A stretch of 64,000 bases of DNA, taken from the NCBI RefSeq assembly GCF_032051675.1, contig NZ_CP116968.1, forward strand, positions 4,271,001 through 4,335,000. Reading direction: 5' to 3'. The notes below the pieces were generated by a model. That model worked only from the letters and a program-made list of their open reading frames with translations. It did no database searches and was not told the origin of the DNA. Shown one piece after another: positions 57,113 to 64,000 of this stretch. The DNA comes from Candidatus Nitrospira neomarina (GTDB lineage Bacteria > Nitrospirota > Nitrospiria > Nitrospirales > UBA8639). The position numbers and the translations under genes were made by a program. Numbering within the stretch: position 1 is the stretch's first letter; every line of letters starts with the position of its first letter.

Positions 57113-57188
57113 GCGCCCGTAGCTCAATGGATAGAGCACTTGACTACGGATCAAGAGGTTACAGGTTCGACTCCTGTCGGGCGCACCA
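57113..57188 (+). tRNA. tRNA-Arg (anticodon ACG)
   Basis: A 76-base cloverleaf including CCA: acceptor GCGCCCG/CGGGCGC, D arm GCTC/GAGC, anticodon stem CTTGA/TCAAG, loop CTACGGA giving ACG, T arm ACAGGTTCGACTCCTGT. The A34 is expected to be deaminated to inosine by TadA. A -35-like TTGACG lies 38 bases upstream. The flanks show no integrase or attachment-site duplicate. Confidence 0.97.
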
Positions 57189-57533
57189 TCATCGGTTATT
57201 CGTTTTTAGAACCCCTCACATATTTTTCCAAATCCCGACGTGTTGATTTGCTGTGTGCAAGATTGAGGGGGTCTCCAGGCATTTTTCACCTAAGCCATTT
57301 GCTTGCTCTTGTCCGTATTGGCTGTCGAAGAGTTTTTCTCAATCCCGATCCGTCATTAGCTTACGAGGCAGTTCGGTAAATATGGCGAGGACTTTTTTCG
57401 GCTGCGGTGGGGAGTAGAGGGAGAGAAAAGGCGACTTCCAGGATTTTTTTTGATTCATGTTTGAAAAATTAGAAGAGTCTTGGGTGAAATTCTCAGACAT
57501 GGTTTCTACCACGCTGAAATATACACGTGTGAT
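57189..57533. other. Gap between tRNA-Arg and the HEAT-repeat gene
   Basis: 345 bases, no supported gene and no repeat of the tRNA 3' end, so no sign of an integrated element at the tRNA. Confidence 0.45.
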
Positions 57534-58619
57534 TCATTCTGCGGTATGTGCGCTTGGACTCAGTTGCCAGAGGCTCCAACTCAGTATTTTACGGAGAGCC
57601 ATCATTTCAGGACCGGTGGAAGGATTTGTCCAGGTTTTCAGGTTAAGTTTTTCCAAAGGTTGAATCGCGCGTCGATCCCCAAGGTTCCCAAGGCCCTTGA
57701 CGGCTTCCGTTTGTATTTTGGGCTCTTCTGTATCCAAAGCTTTCATAAACTGAGTGAATAAGGCGGGAGCATTGCTCTGGGTGGCAATGGCGCTCAAGGC
57801 TTGCATAGCGGCTAATCTGTGGTCTGAGTTTGTGGAGGATTCCAGAAATGAAGCCAAGGCAGGGATAGCCTTTTCTCCTTGTTGCCCAAGGGCCGCTAGT
57901 GCCGTCGGTGTCAGGGGGGGGGTGGTGAGTGCCTGCTTAAGAGCTTCGAAAGCTTGATCAGAAGCCAGGGTTCCCAAAAGTTTGAGGATTGTCGTTTGTC
58001 GGTCAATATTGTTGGAGGATTTCTGAAAGAGCATCAGCAATCTGTCGGTTTGTTCCCATTCAGCCACTAGATACAATGGGAAATCATCCTGTTGAAGTCG
58101 GGTGTTTAGAGCAGTCATGGCGAAGGTTCCCGTATCCGAGGCTCCTGCGATTTCCGCAGCCTCACTTGTATCTTCAAATGAAGTGTGAACATCCCAGTTC
58201 CAAGGAGGATATTGTTCTCCATAGCGATAAGAAATATGACAGGCGGGGCCTTTCCATAATCGCGAAGTAAGGGCCGGACTGGTATGCCGATGTTTACTCG
58301 GGCCGGTGAATGTCTGTCGTTCTTCGCATTTCACCCGTATGACCGCATCGTGAGGTTCTTCTGGAGTTGCGACGATGGTAAATCCTGTGTCCGCCAATCG
58401 GTCGGTGACGGTCTTTGTGATAGCTGTGGAGTCCAGGAGTCCTCGCTCCGTGAGCGCGATGGTTTCGACCACTAAGACTTGGGCTCCTATCAGGGGATGA
58501 ACTGGATGAGCCTCCAGTGGTGTTTGTTGAGCCCAGGATGGTGAGGAAAGAACCATCAGACAGGAAATTCCTCCGACTATTTGCCAAAAGACGGAAAGAG
58601 GTGTGAAGAGTGTGCTCAT
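57534..58619 (-). CDS. Exported HEAT-repeat protein
   Basis: The ATG at 58619 gives 361 residues and places a signal peptide at the start (WQIVGGISCLMVLSSPSWAQ); the frame is open 47 codons further upstream but reads non-coding. The first 150 residues form a mixed domain containing VLVVETIALTERGLLDST and CHISYRYGEQYPPWNWDVHTSF. HEAT-like helices follow from about 200 to 340: TILKLLGTLASDQAFEALKQAL, LTPTALAALGQQGEKAIPAL, HRLAAMQALSAIA and QTEAVKGLGNLGDRRAIQPL. Such repeats bind proteins. It is likely periplasmic. No precise function. Confidence 0.85.
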   Translation of the reverse strand: MSTLFTPLSVFWQIVGGISCLMVLSSPSWAQQTPLEAHPVHPLIGAQVLVVETIALTERGLLDSTAITKTVTDRLADTGFTIVATPEEPHDAVIRVKCEERQTFTGPSKHRHTSPALTSRLWKGPACHISYRYGEQYPPWNWDVHTSFEDTSEAAEIAGASDTGTFAMTALNTRLQQDDFPLYLVAEWEQTDRLLMLFQKSSNNIDRQTTILKLLGTLASDQAFEALKQALTTPPLTPTALAALGQQGEKAIPALASFLESSTNSDHRLAAMQALSAIATQSNAPALFTQFMKALDTEEPKIQTEAVKGLGNLGDRRAIQPLEKLNLKTWTNPSTGPEMMALRKILSWSLWQLSPSAHTAE

Positions 58620-58860
58620 TATGGTACGGACCTTGATGTTCGGGTGAATGAAAAAATGAATTGTGTCGTGCACGAATTTACTTGGTCCTTGAAACCGTCG
58701 GTAAGAAGGAGAAAAAGGGGTTCTTAAGGGGGAGAATCTGGGGTCTGAGTAAAGACTCAAATGGAGAAACTAGCCACCCATCACCTATCTTATCAGGCAT
58801 ACAGGTCTAAAAAAAACTAGGTGAGGCAAAAAGGTGCAAGTTATGGAAGGAAATATCGCT

Positions 58861-59493
58861 ATGGTTTCAAAAATCGAATGGTGCCTACATGCTGTTCAAC
58901 GATGGGGCTTCTCATTTCTCCTTGGCATAGTGTCCATGGGGATTTGCCCAGTTTCGGCCGAAGTCCTCATCACTACGGATTTTGAATCGGGGACCCTTTC
59001 TGACTGGACGGTGTTTTCTACCTCGAATGGAACCTTAGGGGGCAAGGGATTTCCTATCGTTGCCCTGTGTGATCTTGGGAACCCGGTTTCTCCCTCTTAT
59101 TGTCTTCAAGTCCAAGTCGGCCAGCTTCATTTTGCTCCTGCCCATGACGTGCAACAAGGTGGAGGGATTAGTCTCACCACAATGACAATTGCCGGCCTTA
59201 TTCAGCTCTCAGCCCGTGTGGGGGCCACCTACCATTCTCCCGATTATAAAAGAAATCTGAATGGGGGATTGTTTGAATGGGTTGTTGATGATCAAGTCAT
59301 AGCCGATTTCGATGTCGGTCCGATGGAAGATGGTATCACGGTTCAGCAACATTTCATTGGAACAGTCCCTGTGGCAGCAGGTCGTCATATCATCCAGCTT
59401 CGGGTGACCCGTCCCTTTCAGAGCGGTGCCGGCAAGCCCTCACCGGTTCAGTTTATAGATGATGTTGTAGTGGAACTCCTTTCCGAACCCTGA
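58861..59493 (+). CDS. Secreted beta-sandwich protein of unknown function
   Basis: From ATG 58861 (GAAGGA eight bases upstream; other starts at 58834 and 58843 are open) the product is 210 residues with a signal peptide (GFSFLLGIVSMGICPVSA). The mature part begins EVLITTDFESGTLSDWTVFST, a strand-rich start typical of concanavalin-like or carbohydrate-binding modules, and includes HIIQLRVTRPF and VQFIDDVVVELL as late strands. No family can be named with confidence. It is a single gene before the STAS-PilZ pair. Confidence 0.72.
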   Translation: MVSKIEWCLHAVQRWGFSFLLGIVSMGICPVSAEVLITTDFESGTLSDWTVFSTSNGTLGGKGFPIVALCDLGNPVSPSYCLQVQVGQLHFAPAHDVQQGGGISLTTMTIAGLIQLSARVGATYHSPDYKRNLNGGLFEWVVDDQVIADFDVGPMEDGITVQQHFIGTVPVAAGRHIIQLRVTRPFQSGAGKPSPVQFIDDVVVELLSEP

Positions 59494-59626
59494 AAGGTCC
59501 CTTCAAGCTTTGAGCTTTGTTGAAGATAAAGTCTGTCCTTCCTTTGCCGGCATGCCGGGTTAAGACTGGAGCGAGGAAAACCGATATAGGAAGACACCAC
59601 CCAATATCACCACGAAAGCATCTTCT

Positions 59627-59992
59627 ATGGTTATTTCCGAACGGAGTCTCAGCCCCGATACCTTGGTGGAGACTTTTATGGGTCGATTTGATCAACATGC
59701 CAGACAGGATTTTAAATGGCGGATTGATCATGCCATTCTGCAAGGTTATCGGTTTGTGATGTTAAATATGGTGGCCGTATCATTTATTGACAGCGCTGCC
59801 CTCGGATGGTTGGTTCTCGCCCAACGGCGCTTTCAGCGAATTGGTGGCAAACTGGCCATTATTTCTCCGATAGGGTTTGTCCGGGATGTCCTGGAAATCA
59901 CTGAAATTGGGGAATGGATCCCTATCTTTTCCAGTGAGGATGAAGCCTTGAAGATCTTTGAATCTAGCAAAGAACATCCAGCGGAGTCTTGA
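59627..59992 (+). CDS. STAS-domain protein (paralogue)
   Basis: 121 residues. Core elements: LSPDTLVETFMGRFDQHARQ, GYRFVMLNMVAVSFIDSAAL and GKLAIISPIGFVRDVLEI, which parallel the STAS gene at 55.7 kb. The Ser of IDSAAL is at the position of SpoIIAA Ser58. It overlaps the next gene region, with its stop at 59990-59992 just before PilZ. This STAS with PilZ may link partner-switching to c-di-GMP (inference). Confidence 0.85.
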   Translation: MVISERSLSPDTLVETFMGRFDQHARQDFKWRIDHAILQGYRFVMLNMVAVSFIDSAALGWLVLAQRRFQRIGGKLAIISPIGFVRDVLEITEIGEWIPIFSSEDEALKIFESSKEHPAES

Positions 59993-59994
59993 CG

Positions 59995-60405
59995 ATGGGA
60001 ACATCGACTGCACTGAGACAAGATTTCCGGCAACCGATACCAATTCCTCAAGGAGATCGACGGTCTTTTCGCCGGATGTCCATCAAACCCTACCAAGTGC
60101 TTCCGGTTGCCATACGTTATGGGCAAGACACAGTGTGTCGGGGCCGTGTCCTCAATCTCAGTCCTCAGGGCATGCTCGTTGAATTCCCCGACAATCAAAT
60201 TCCTTCTGTGCTAAGGGGCACCCAGGTGTCTGTCAAACTGCATTACCTCGGCGATAGCATTTGGTTGCCTGGACTTGTCCGGCACTGCAAGGGCCAAAGG
60301 ATGGGATTTTTGTTCCCGGCCCTGACCAACCATCCCTCGAGAGCGACCAGGCACCCATTGACCATCGTTCTGCATTCTCTTTCTCGCGCAGTCACCTCTC
60401 TCTAA
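59995..60405 (+). CDS. PilZ domain protein
   Basis: 136 residues from ATG 59995, with GGAG eight bases upstream; a TTG at 59989 would overlap the STAS stop. DRRSFRRMSIKPYQVLPVAI contains the RxxxR motif, and RVLNLSPQGMLVEFP contains the N-x-S-x-x-G motif, the two parts of the PilZ c-di-GMP site; both are intact, so binding is likely. It begins two bases after the STAS gene stop, so the pair is an operon. The C-terminus (RATRHPLTIVLHSLSRA) is a helix after the barrel. Confidence 0.9.
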   Translation: MGTSTALRQDFRQPIPIPQGDRRSFRRMSIKPYQVLPVAIRYGQDTVCRGRVLNLSPQGMLVEFPDNQIPSVLRGTQVSVKLHYLGDSIWLPGLVRHCKGQRMGFLFPALTNHPSRATRHPLTIVLHSLSRAVTSL

Positions 60406-60540
60406 TTTTTTCTCTTTTTCATCATTTCAGCCATGTTCCCGATCCTGAGCAGATATTCATCTGACTCCTGAACAGAACGGCATCAGTAGAAACGTCCTCG
60501 TCCAACGCAACACCCATGACGGATTCCGTCTTCAGCTAAT

Positions 60541-60786
60541 GGGGCTGTTGAAAAAAGCCGCCAGCGGCGTTCTCGCCATTTTCCCGTGCTCACGTACTGG
60601 AAGTACGCTCTGCGCGCAAAACAAAAGGTGTGCCCTTCGGGACACGGCAGGCAATTTGCGGCCTTCCCTTCGGCATGACTCAGGGCAGGACTGGACGGAC
60701 TTTTTTGAACCGCCCCGAGGCCTCTAATATGCAACGTGCCTGTGGGTCAATATGCCCTTGGAAATTGGTTTTATTCAACACTCCCT
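60541..60786 (+). repeat. 245-bp repeat element, copy A
   Basis: Begins GGGGCTGTTGAAAAAAGCCG and ends TATTCAACACTCCCT; the ends form an imperfect inverted repeat (AGGGGCTGTTGAA versus AGGGAGTGTTGAA). An inverted copy is at 62752-62996, with long stretches identical, such as GTGCCCTTCGGGACAC. The inner GTTGAAAAAAG and CTTTTTTGAAC also pair. It encodes no protein. It fits a MITE or a large palindromic intergenic repeat. Confidence 0.9.
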
Positions 60787-60879
60787 TAATTGAAAAAGCG
60801 AAGTCTGGCGAATGAGGATTGGAAGGACCAACGACACATGAAATATCCGCCGTTAGAGAGGGACGGACGTGTCTGGATT

Positions 60880-61395
60880 TCAACAAGGATTATGGTCTGT
60901 TGAAGACTGAGGGACAGTTCGGGGACTGGTTTTGGTGACCATCGAGAGAGTTTTGGGGGATCGGATTGTCCGGGCGATGGGTTCCTGAATAGCTAATAGG
61001 CATTCTAGGCGGGGACGGACCGAATCCAGGTCTTTGTGTAGATGAATTTCAGTGATGCGGTTGTCATTGAGATCGATGGCTTGGCAAATGGCATCCTGCG
61101 CGATTTTGAGCCCGCCATCCAGATCCCGTCGCAGGGCTGTTTTGAAGTGGAAGCGGAGGGAAAGGCTAAGGGTGTGGTTCTCCAATTGCTCTAAAAATTC
61201 CGTTCGATGAGATGATTGCCGCAAGATGGTGAGTAGGTGGCGGGCCACGGCGGTCTTATACTGCCGGCCTGGGGAGGCCAGGACCCTCCGTCCGTTGACG
61301 GTGGCGTATTGATGATTAATGCTGGGTGGAAGCGGTAAGACAACAAAAAGTTCGCGAGTCGACAGAGTATCGGCGCCCAAATTCGACCAATCCAT
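60880..61395 (-). CDS. RusA-family crossover junction endonuclease
   Basis: I start at ATG 61395 (171 residues); the frame is open back to a TTG at 61548 just past mraZ. LFVVLPLPPSINHQYATVNG opens the RusA domain. RRDLDGGLKIAQDAICQAID carries the two catalytic Asp (D-x-D), and DLNDNRITEIHLHKD the third acidic site. RusA cuts Holliday junctions in phage and bacterial recombination. Family members have DLDN where this has DLDG. The C-terminal tail is unusual and longer. It is in the same orientation as mraZ, with 166 bases between them. Confidence 0.85.
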   Translation of the reverse strand: MDWSNLGADTLSTRELFVVLPLPPSINHQYATVNGRRVLASPGRQYKTAVARHLLTILRQSSHRTEFLEQLENHTLSLSLRFHFKTALRRDLDGGLKIAQDAICQAIDLNDNRITEIHLHKDLDSVRPRLECLLAIQEPIARTIRSPKTLSMVTKTSPRTVPQSSTDHNPC

Positions 61396-61561
61396 CCCAG
61401 AACCTGCTGTTTTGGCTTTTCGTTTATGACTGTGGAGGAGGATCAGGCCACCTTTCCCTTTGGACTGCAAAAGCTTGGGAAGGGAGGGAATACGAATCGT
61501 TCTCAATGGGGCATCTATGAAAGGGGTTTGGTATCGGTGTTGGAACAAGGCAAAGGGTCTG

Positions 61562-62002
61562 TTAGAGGAGGCTCTGAATTTTGCTCATGCTGTGTTCAAA
61601 GGTGTCTTCGTTTACATGGACAAAACGTCGCCATTCCGATGGATTCCACACTTCAAGGCGATGAAACATGCCCACTAATACCACTTCCTGATCCTCATCC
61701 ACCGGGACGAGTTTGCGAAACCGGCCCGGGATAAGGATGCGACCTGCCTTATCCATTTCTGAGGCGGAGGCTTCCGAGACCATGTGATACATGAAAAGGC
61801 GTCGTTGATCTTCATCAAGAGATTGTTTGGCGTTTTCCAGGATTTTGGCCCATTCCGGATTGGTATAGGCGGAAACGGGCATATCCTGCCCCTTGAGAAA
61901 CATCAGACTATTTCCGTGAATTTCGATTTCTTCACGAATAGGACTCGGGACAACAAATCGTCCCTTTTCGTCGATTTTACAATAATATTGTCCGGCAAAC
62001 AT
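61562..62002 (-). CDS. mraZ: Transcriptional regulator / cell division protein MraZ
   Basis: 146 residues, close to the family. Two MraZ repeats: FAGQYYCKIDEKGRFVVPSP with the D-x-K-G-R motif near 11-15, and ASEMDKAGRILIPGRFRKL with D-K-A-G-R near 84-88. MraZ binds repeated boxes upstream of its own operon. It normally leads the dcw cluster with rsmH; here a RusA-like gene follows instead. Upstream I see TTGACT...TAAGCT but not the usual tandem G-rich MraZ boxes. Confidence 0.95.
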   Translation of the reverse strand: MFAGQYYCKIDEKGRFVVPSPIREEIEIHGNSLMFLKGQDMPVSAYTNPEWAKILENAKQSLDEDQRRLFMYHMVSEASASEMDKAGRILIPGRFRKLVPVDEDQEVVLVGMFHRLEVWNPSEWRRFVHVNEDTFEHSMSKIQSLL

Positions 62003-62045
62003 GCAGAATGTTCCTGGGATCTCCTGAAGTCCTATCTGTGAGTGT

Positions 62046-62073
62046 AGCTTACCGAAAGTTTAAGAAAAGTCAA
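62046..62073 (-). promoter_or_regulatory. Promoter candidate of mraZ
   Basis: On the minus strand, TTGACT (62073-62068), a 16-base spacer and TAAGCT (62051-62046), ending 44 bases before the ATG of mraZ. No repeated G-rich MraZ boxes seen. Confidence 0.5.
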
Positions 62074-62096
62074 GTAGTTTTGCTTGAGTAGTCGAG

Positions 62097-62444
62097 CTAG
62101 TCGCCTTCGGTGGCAGGCATCCCCATATCCATCTCGTCTGTGTCCATCGCGTCCATGGCCTCGTCCATGTCATCTCCCAGGTCTTCTCCCATCTCCTTAC
62201 CCATTTTTTTCATGAAGCGGGCCATGCTCTGTGGGTCGTTTTCGTCGAGGTCCCCGAAGTTACTGGGATCGGCCAAGGCTTCCATTCTGGCTTCTTCCGA
62301 TTTGGGTGCAGCAAAGCGGGACATGATGCGTTCAAGGTTGGTACTTTGGCAATGCTTGCAGGATGGGACTGGGGCTTTCGAGGTGAGGATTAAAAAGGAG
62401 TTGCGCTTCCGGCAATCCTGACAACGGTATTCGTAAATGGGCAT
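62097..62444 (-). CDS. FmdB-type zinc-ribbon protein with acidic tail
   Basis: 115 residues with AGGAGG eight bases before the ATG. N-terminus MPIYEYRCQDC plus CKHCQSTNLERIMS is the FmdB/CxxC regulatory zinc ribbon. Residues 75-110 are Asp/Met/Glu-rich (DLGDDMDEAMDAMDTD and more). Function of FmdB proteins is unknown; some may regulate amidase genes. It is upstream of mraZ on the same strand with 94 bases between. Confidence 0.9.
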   Translation of the reverse strand: MPIYEYRCQDCRKRNSFLILTSKAPVPSCKHCQSTNLERIMSRFAAPKSEEARMEALADPSNFGDLDENDPQSMARFMKKMGKEMGEDLGDDMDEAMDAMDTDEMDMGMPATEGD

Positions 62445-62751
62445 TGAGTCGTTCCTCCTGATCGCAATGTAGGGGCTGTATATATCGCAAAATTGTTTCT
62501 TTGGGAAGAGTCGAAAATTGATTTATGCGAATCGCAATATCTCAATTACGTGAATGGTGCGGAGGTATCGGACTTATTCTTCTATGACCCTCATAGAAGG
62601 GGCTGGTGAAAAGGACCAATCGAGAAAAGACAGACACGGGGAAAAGTCATGGAGGTGGGGATTTATTCAGAGAAAACAGCCAACAATAGATCCATGTTGG
62701 CAGACTATTTTCCTCGTCTTCCAAAAGGAAAATTGGCAACCAATTCCTTAC
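62445..62751. other. Gap between FmdB and repeat copy B
   Basis: About 300 bases. The heptamer ATCGCAA occurs three times (near 62461, 62485 and 62530), which could be a regulator site for the FmdB gene. No gene supported. Confidence 0.35.
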
Positions 62752-62996
62752 AGGGAGTGTTGAATAATAAATATTTTCAAGGGCATATTGACCTACAGGT
62801 ACGTTGCATATCAGAGGCCTCGGGGCCTTCAAAAAAGTTCGTCCAGTCCTGTCCTGAGGCCCCTCGAAGGAAAGGCCGCAAATTGCCTGTCGTGTCCCGA
62901 AGGGCACACCTTTTGTTTTGCGCACAGAGCGTACTTCCAGTACGTGAGTACGAAAAAATGGCGAGAACGCCGCAGGCGGCTTTTTTCAATAGCCCC
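62752..62996 (-). repeat. 245-bp repeat element, copy B (inverted)
   Basis: Reverse complement of copy A with substitutions; outer end AGGGAGTGTTGAATA on the plus strand, other end AATAGCCCC next to the comF stop codon TAA (62997-62999). The two copies face each other around a 1,965-bp segment with the RusA-like, mraZ and FmdB genes. Confidence 0.9.
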
Positions 62997-63809
62997 TTAC
63001 ACCATTCTGGCGAGTGTCAGCCCATATACCGGGCCTGAGCCGGCCCGTCGAAGCGTCTTGGCGCATTCATGCAGGGTTGTGCCAGTGGTTAAGACGTCGT
63101 CCACCAATAAGATCCGTTTGCCTTTGATACGGGCCGGCTTGGGGACAGAAAAAGCCCGACGCAGATTCGTGAGTCGCTCTTTCCTTGATAACGATGTTTG
63201 GGGGACTGTGGGACGAATTCGGAGTAAACACGCCAGGAAAAGAGGGATCCCCAGGTGGTGACTCAGCCGGTTTGCGAGCATCAGGGATTGATTGTATTCA
63301 CGTTCTCGTAAGCGTTGCGGATGAAGTGGGACGGGAATGATGACATCTAAGGATGGTAAAGCGGGCAACGCTTCAACTATGGCTTGGGCGAGTGGTTGAG
63401 TCAACGACAGTTTTCCCCGGTATTTGAACAGGGCAATGGCTTCTTTCAGGGGGGATTGATAGGGGAAGAGACTCCAGACTTGCGTAAGAGCCATTGGTCG
63501 TGCGCGGCAGGCGCCACACTGATGAGTGGGACTATGTAAAAGGGCAATGGGGGAGGCAAAGGGGCGTCCACATCGCGGACAAAACGGGCCTGGAATTGGT
63601 TTGAGCCTATCCCAACACCGGCGGCAAAAAAACGGAACGGGATCGTCCTCCAAGGGATTCTGACAACCGGCACAGGCGGTGGGAAAAATGACATGCAGGA
63701 GCCTTCGGAGTAGACGTGTCATGGTAAATGGTGGAGCAACGGAGGCGAACTTTCCGTGCTGATGGCAACCGGGAAAGAAACCTAATATTCGTGGGGCGTC
63801 TTGGTCCAT
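62997..63809 (-). CDS. comF: ComF-family phosphoribosyltransferase-like protein
   Basis: 270 residues from ATG 63809 with GAAGG four bases upstream; an ATG at 63722 would give 241 residues, closer to family size. An N-terminal zinc-finger region contains CAGC, CRRCW, CPRCG and CGAC pairs. It is followed by a phosphoribosyltransferase fold with VIIPVPLHPQRLREREYNQS and the PRPP-loop ILLVDDVLTTGTTLHE. ComF supports DNA uptake in competent bacteria; here its role is unproven. Its stop abuts repeat copy B. Confidence 0.92.
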   Translation of the reverse strand: MDQDAPRILGFFPGCHQHGKFASVAPPFTMTRLLRRLLHVIFPTACAGCQNPLEDDPVPFFCRRCWDRLKPIPGPFCPRCGRPFASPIALLHSPTHQCGACRARPMALTQVWSLFPYQSPLKEAIALFKYRGKLSLTQPLAQAIVEALPALPSLDVIIPVPLHPQRLREREYNQSLMLANRLSHHLGIPLFLACLLRIRPTVPQTSLSRKERLTNLRRAFSVPKPARIKGKRILLVDDVLTTGTTLHECAKTLRRAGSGPVYGLTLARMV

Positions 63810-63894
63810 TTACCTTCGTTATGATATAGGAGAGATAGTGAATATGCCATGATTCAAGAGCGTAACTAAGGGCAGAAATTTCTGATAGGTTCAC

Positions 63895-64000
63895 GTGATT
63901 CAGTTTCAACATGTCTATAAGGAATATCAGCGCGGACCCACTTCGGTCGTGGCGCTACGGGATGTCTGTGTGGAAATTCAGCAGGGAGAATTCTGTGCGC
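63895..64000 (+). CDS. ABC transporter ATP-binding protein (partial, start only)
   Basis: From GTG 63895 the first 35 codons to the window end read VIQFQHVYKEYQRG, then VVALRDVCVEIQQGEF. This is the N-terminus of an FtsE/LolD/MacB-like ABC ATPase, stopping just before Walker A. It is divergent from comF. The substrate cannot be told. Confidence 0.8.
   Translation, partial: MIQFQHVYKEYQRGPTSVVALRDVCVEIQQGEFCA

Noticed and set aside
57113-57188. tRNA-Arg as integration site for a mobile element
   Set aside because: No duplicate of the tRNA 3' end and no integrase nearby in the window.
60541-60786. Open frames inside the 245-bp repeat copies
   Set aside because: They arise from the palindromic repeat on both strands and differ between copies, so they are not genes.

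Overview
The window is a chromosomal segment of moderate GC (roughly half G+C by eye) from a Gram-negative bacterium. The gene content fits the phylum Nitrospirota, most likely a Nitrospira-like nitrite oxidiser. Pointers are a short-form HisG, a fused HisIE, a B12-dependent (class II) ribonucleotide reductase, a DUF4321 membrane protein, many small lipoproteins and secreted proteins of unknown function, an alginate-export-type outer-membrane channel, and repeated palindromic intergenic elements. The taxon is inferred from gene style; no 16S rRNA gene is present.

Layout. 1-6.9 kb: partial secreted EEP-family protein, formate-THF ligase (fhs), hemerythrin, uvrB, DUF4321 and a secreted protein. 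7-13 kb: MidA-like methyltransferase, two TatA/B-type translocase subunits, an outer-membrane channel and a DUF3047 protein. 13-16 kb: three lipoproteins. 16-20.7 kb: YajQ, CstA, a PGPGW membrane protein, EVE, YciI and DUF2203 proteins. 21-35 kb: a dense housekeeping block, rho-rpmE-prfA-prmC-murA-hisG-hisD-hisB-hisH-(lipoprotein)-hisA-hisF-hisIE-HIT-dnaG, with many ATGA overlaps that suggest one long operon from prfA onward. 34.9-36.6 kb: tRNA-Ile2(CAU), a zinc-ribbon protein, RNase P RNA and tRNA-Glu. 37-44 kb: SUMF1-type protein, cupin, a J-domain protein with an altered HPD motif, remnants of an RHS-type gene, and nrdJ. 44.7-52.6 kb: a small membrane protein, a KtrB/TrkH K+ channel, mtaB-miaB, HDOD, a 2H phosphoesterase and a membrane-anchored HIRAN protein. 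53-60.4 kb: a VCBS-repeat protein, STAS with a broken response regulator, tRNA-Arg, a HEAT-repeat protein, a secreted protein and a STAS-PilZ pair. 60.5-64 kb: two inverted copies of a ~245-bp repeat around a RusA-like nuclease, mraZ and an FmdB-type zinc ribbon, then comF and the start of an ABC ATPase.

The core is ordinary housekeeping: histidine synthesis, peptidoglycan precursor, translation termination, replication priming and tRNA modification. It is interspersed with c-di-GMP/STAS signalling parts (YajQ, PilZ, STAS x2, a REC remnant, HDOD) and envelope lipoproteins. I did not find a clear new multi-gene system. The best leads are a pair of NrdR-box-like palindromes set 32 bp apart over the nrdJ promoter, two families of MITE-like repeats (one as an inverted pair), a J-domain protein with HED for HPD, a HIRAN domain fused to membrane helices, a decayed RHS tail, a decayed response regulator, and a 34-residue membrane peptide with a good ribosome binding site.
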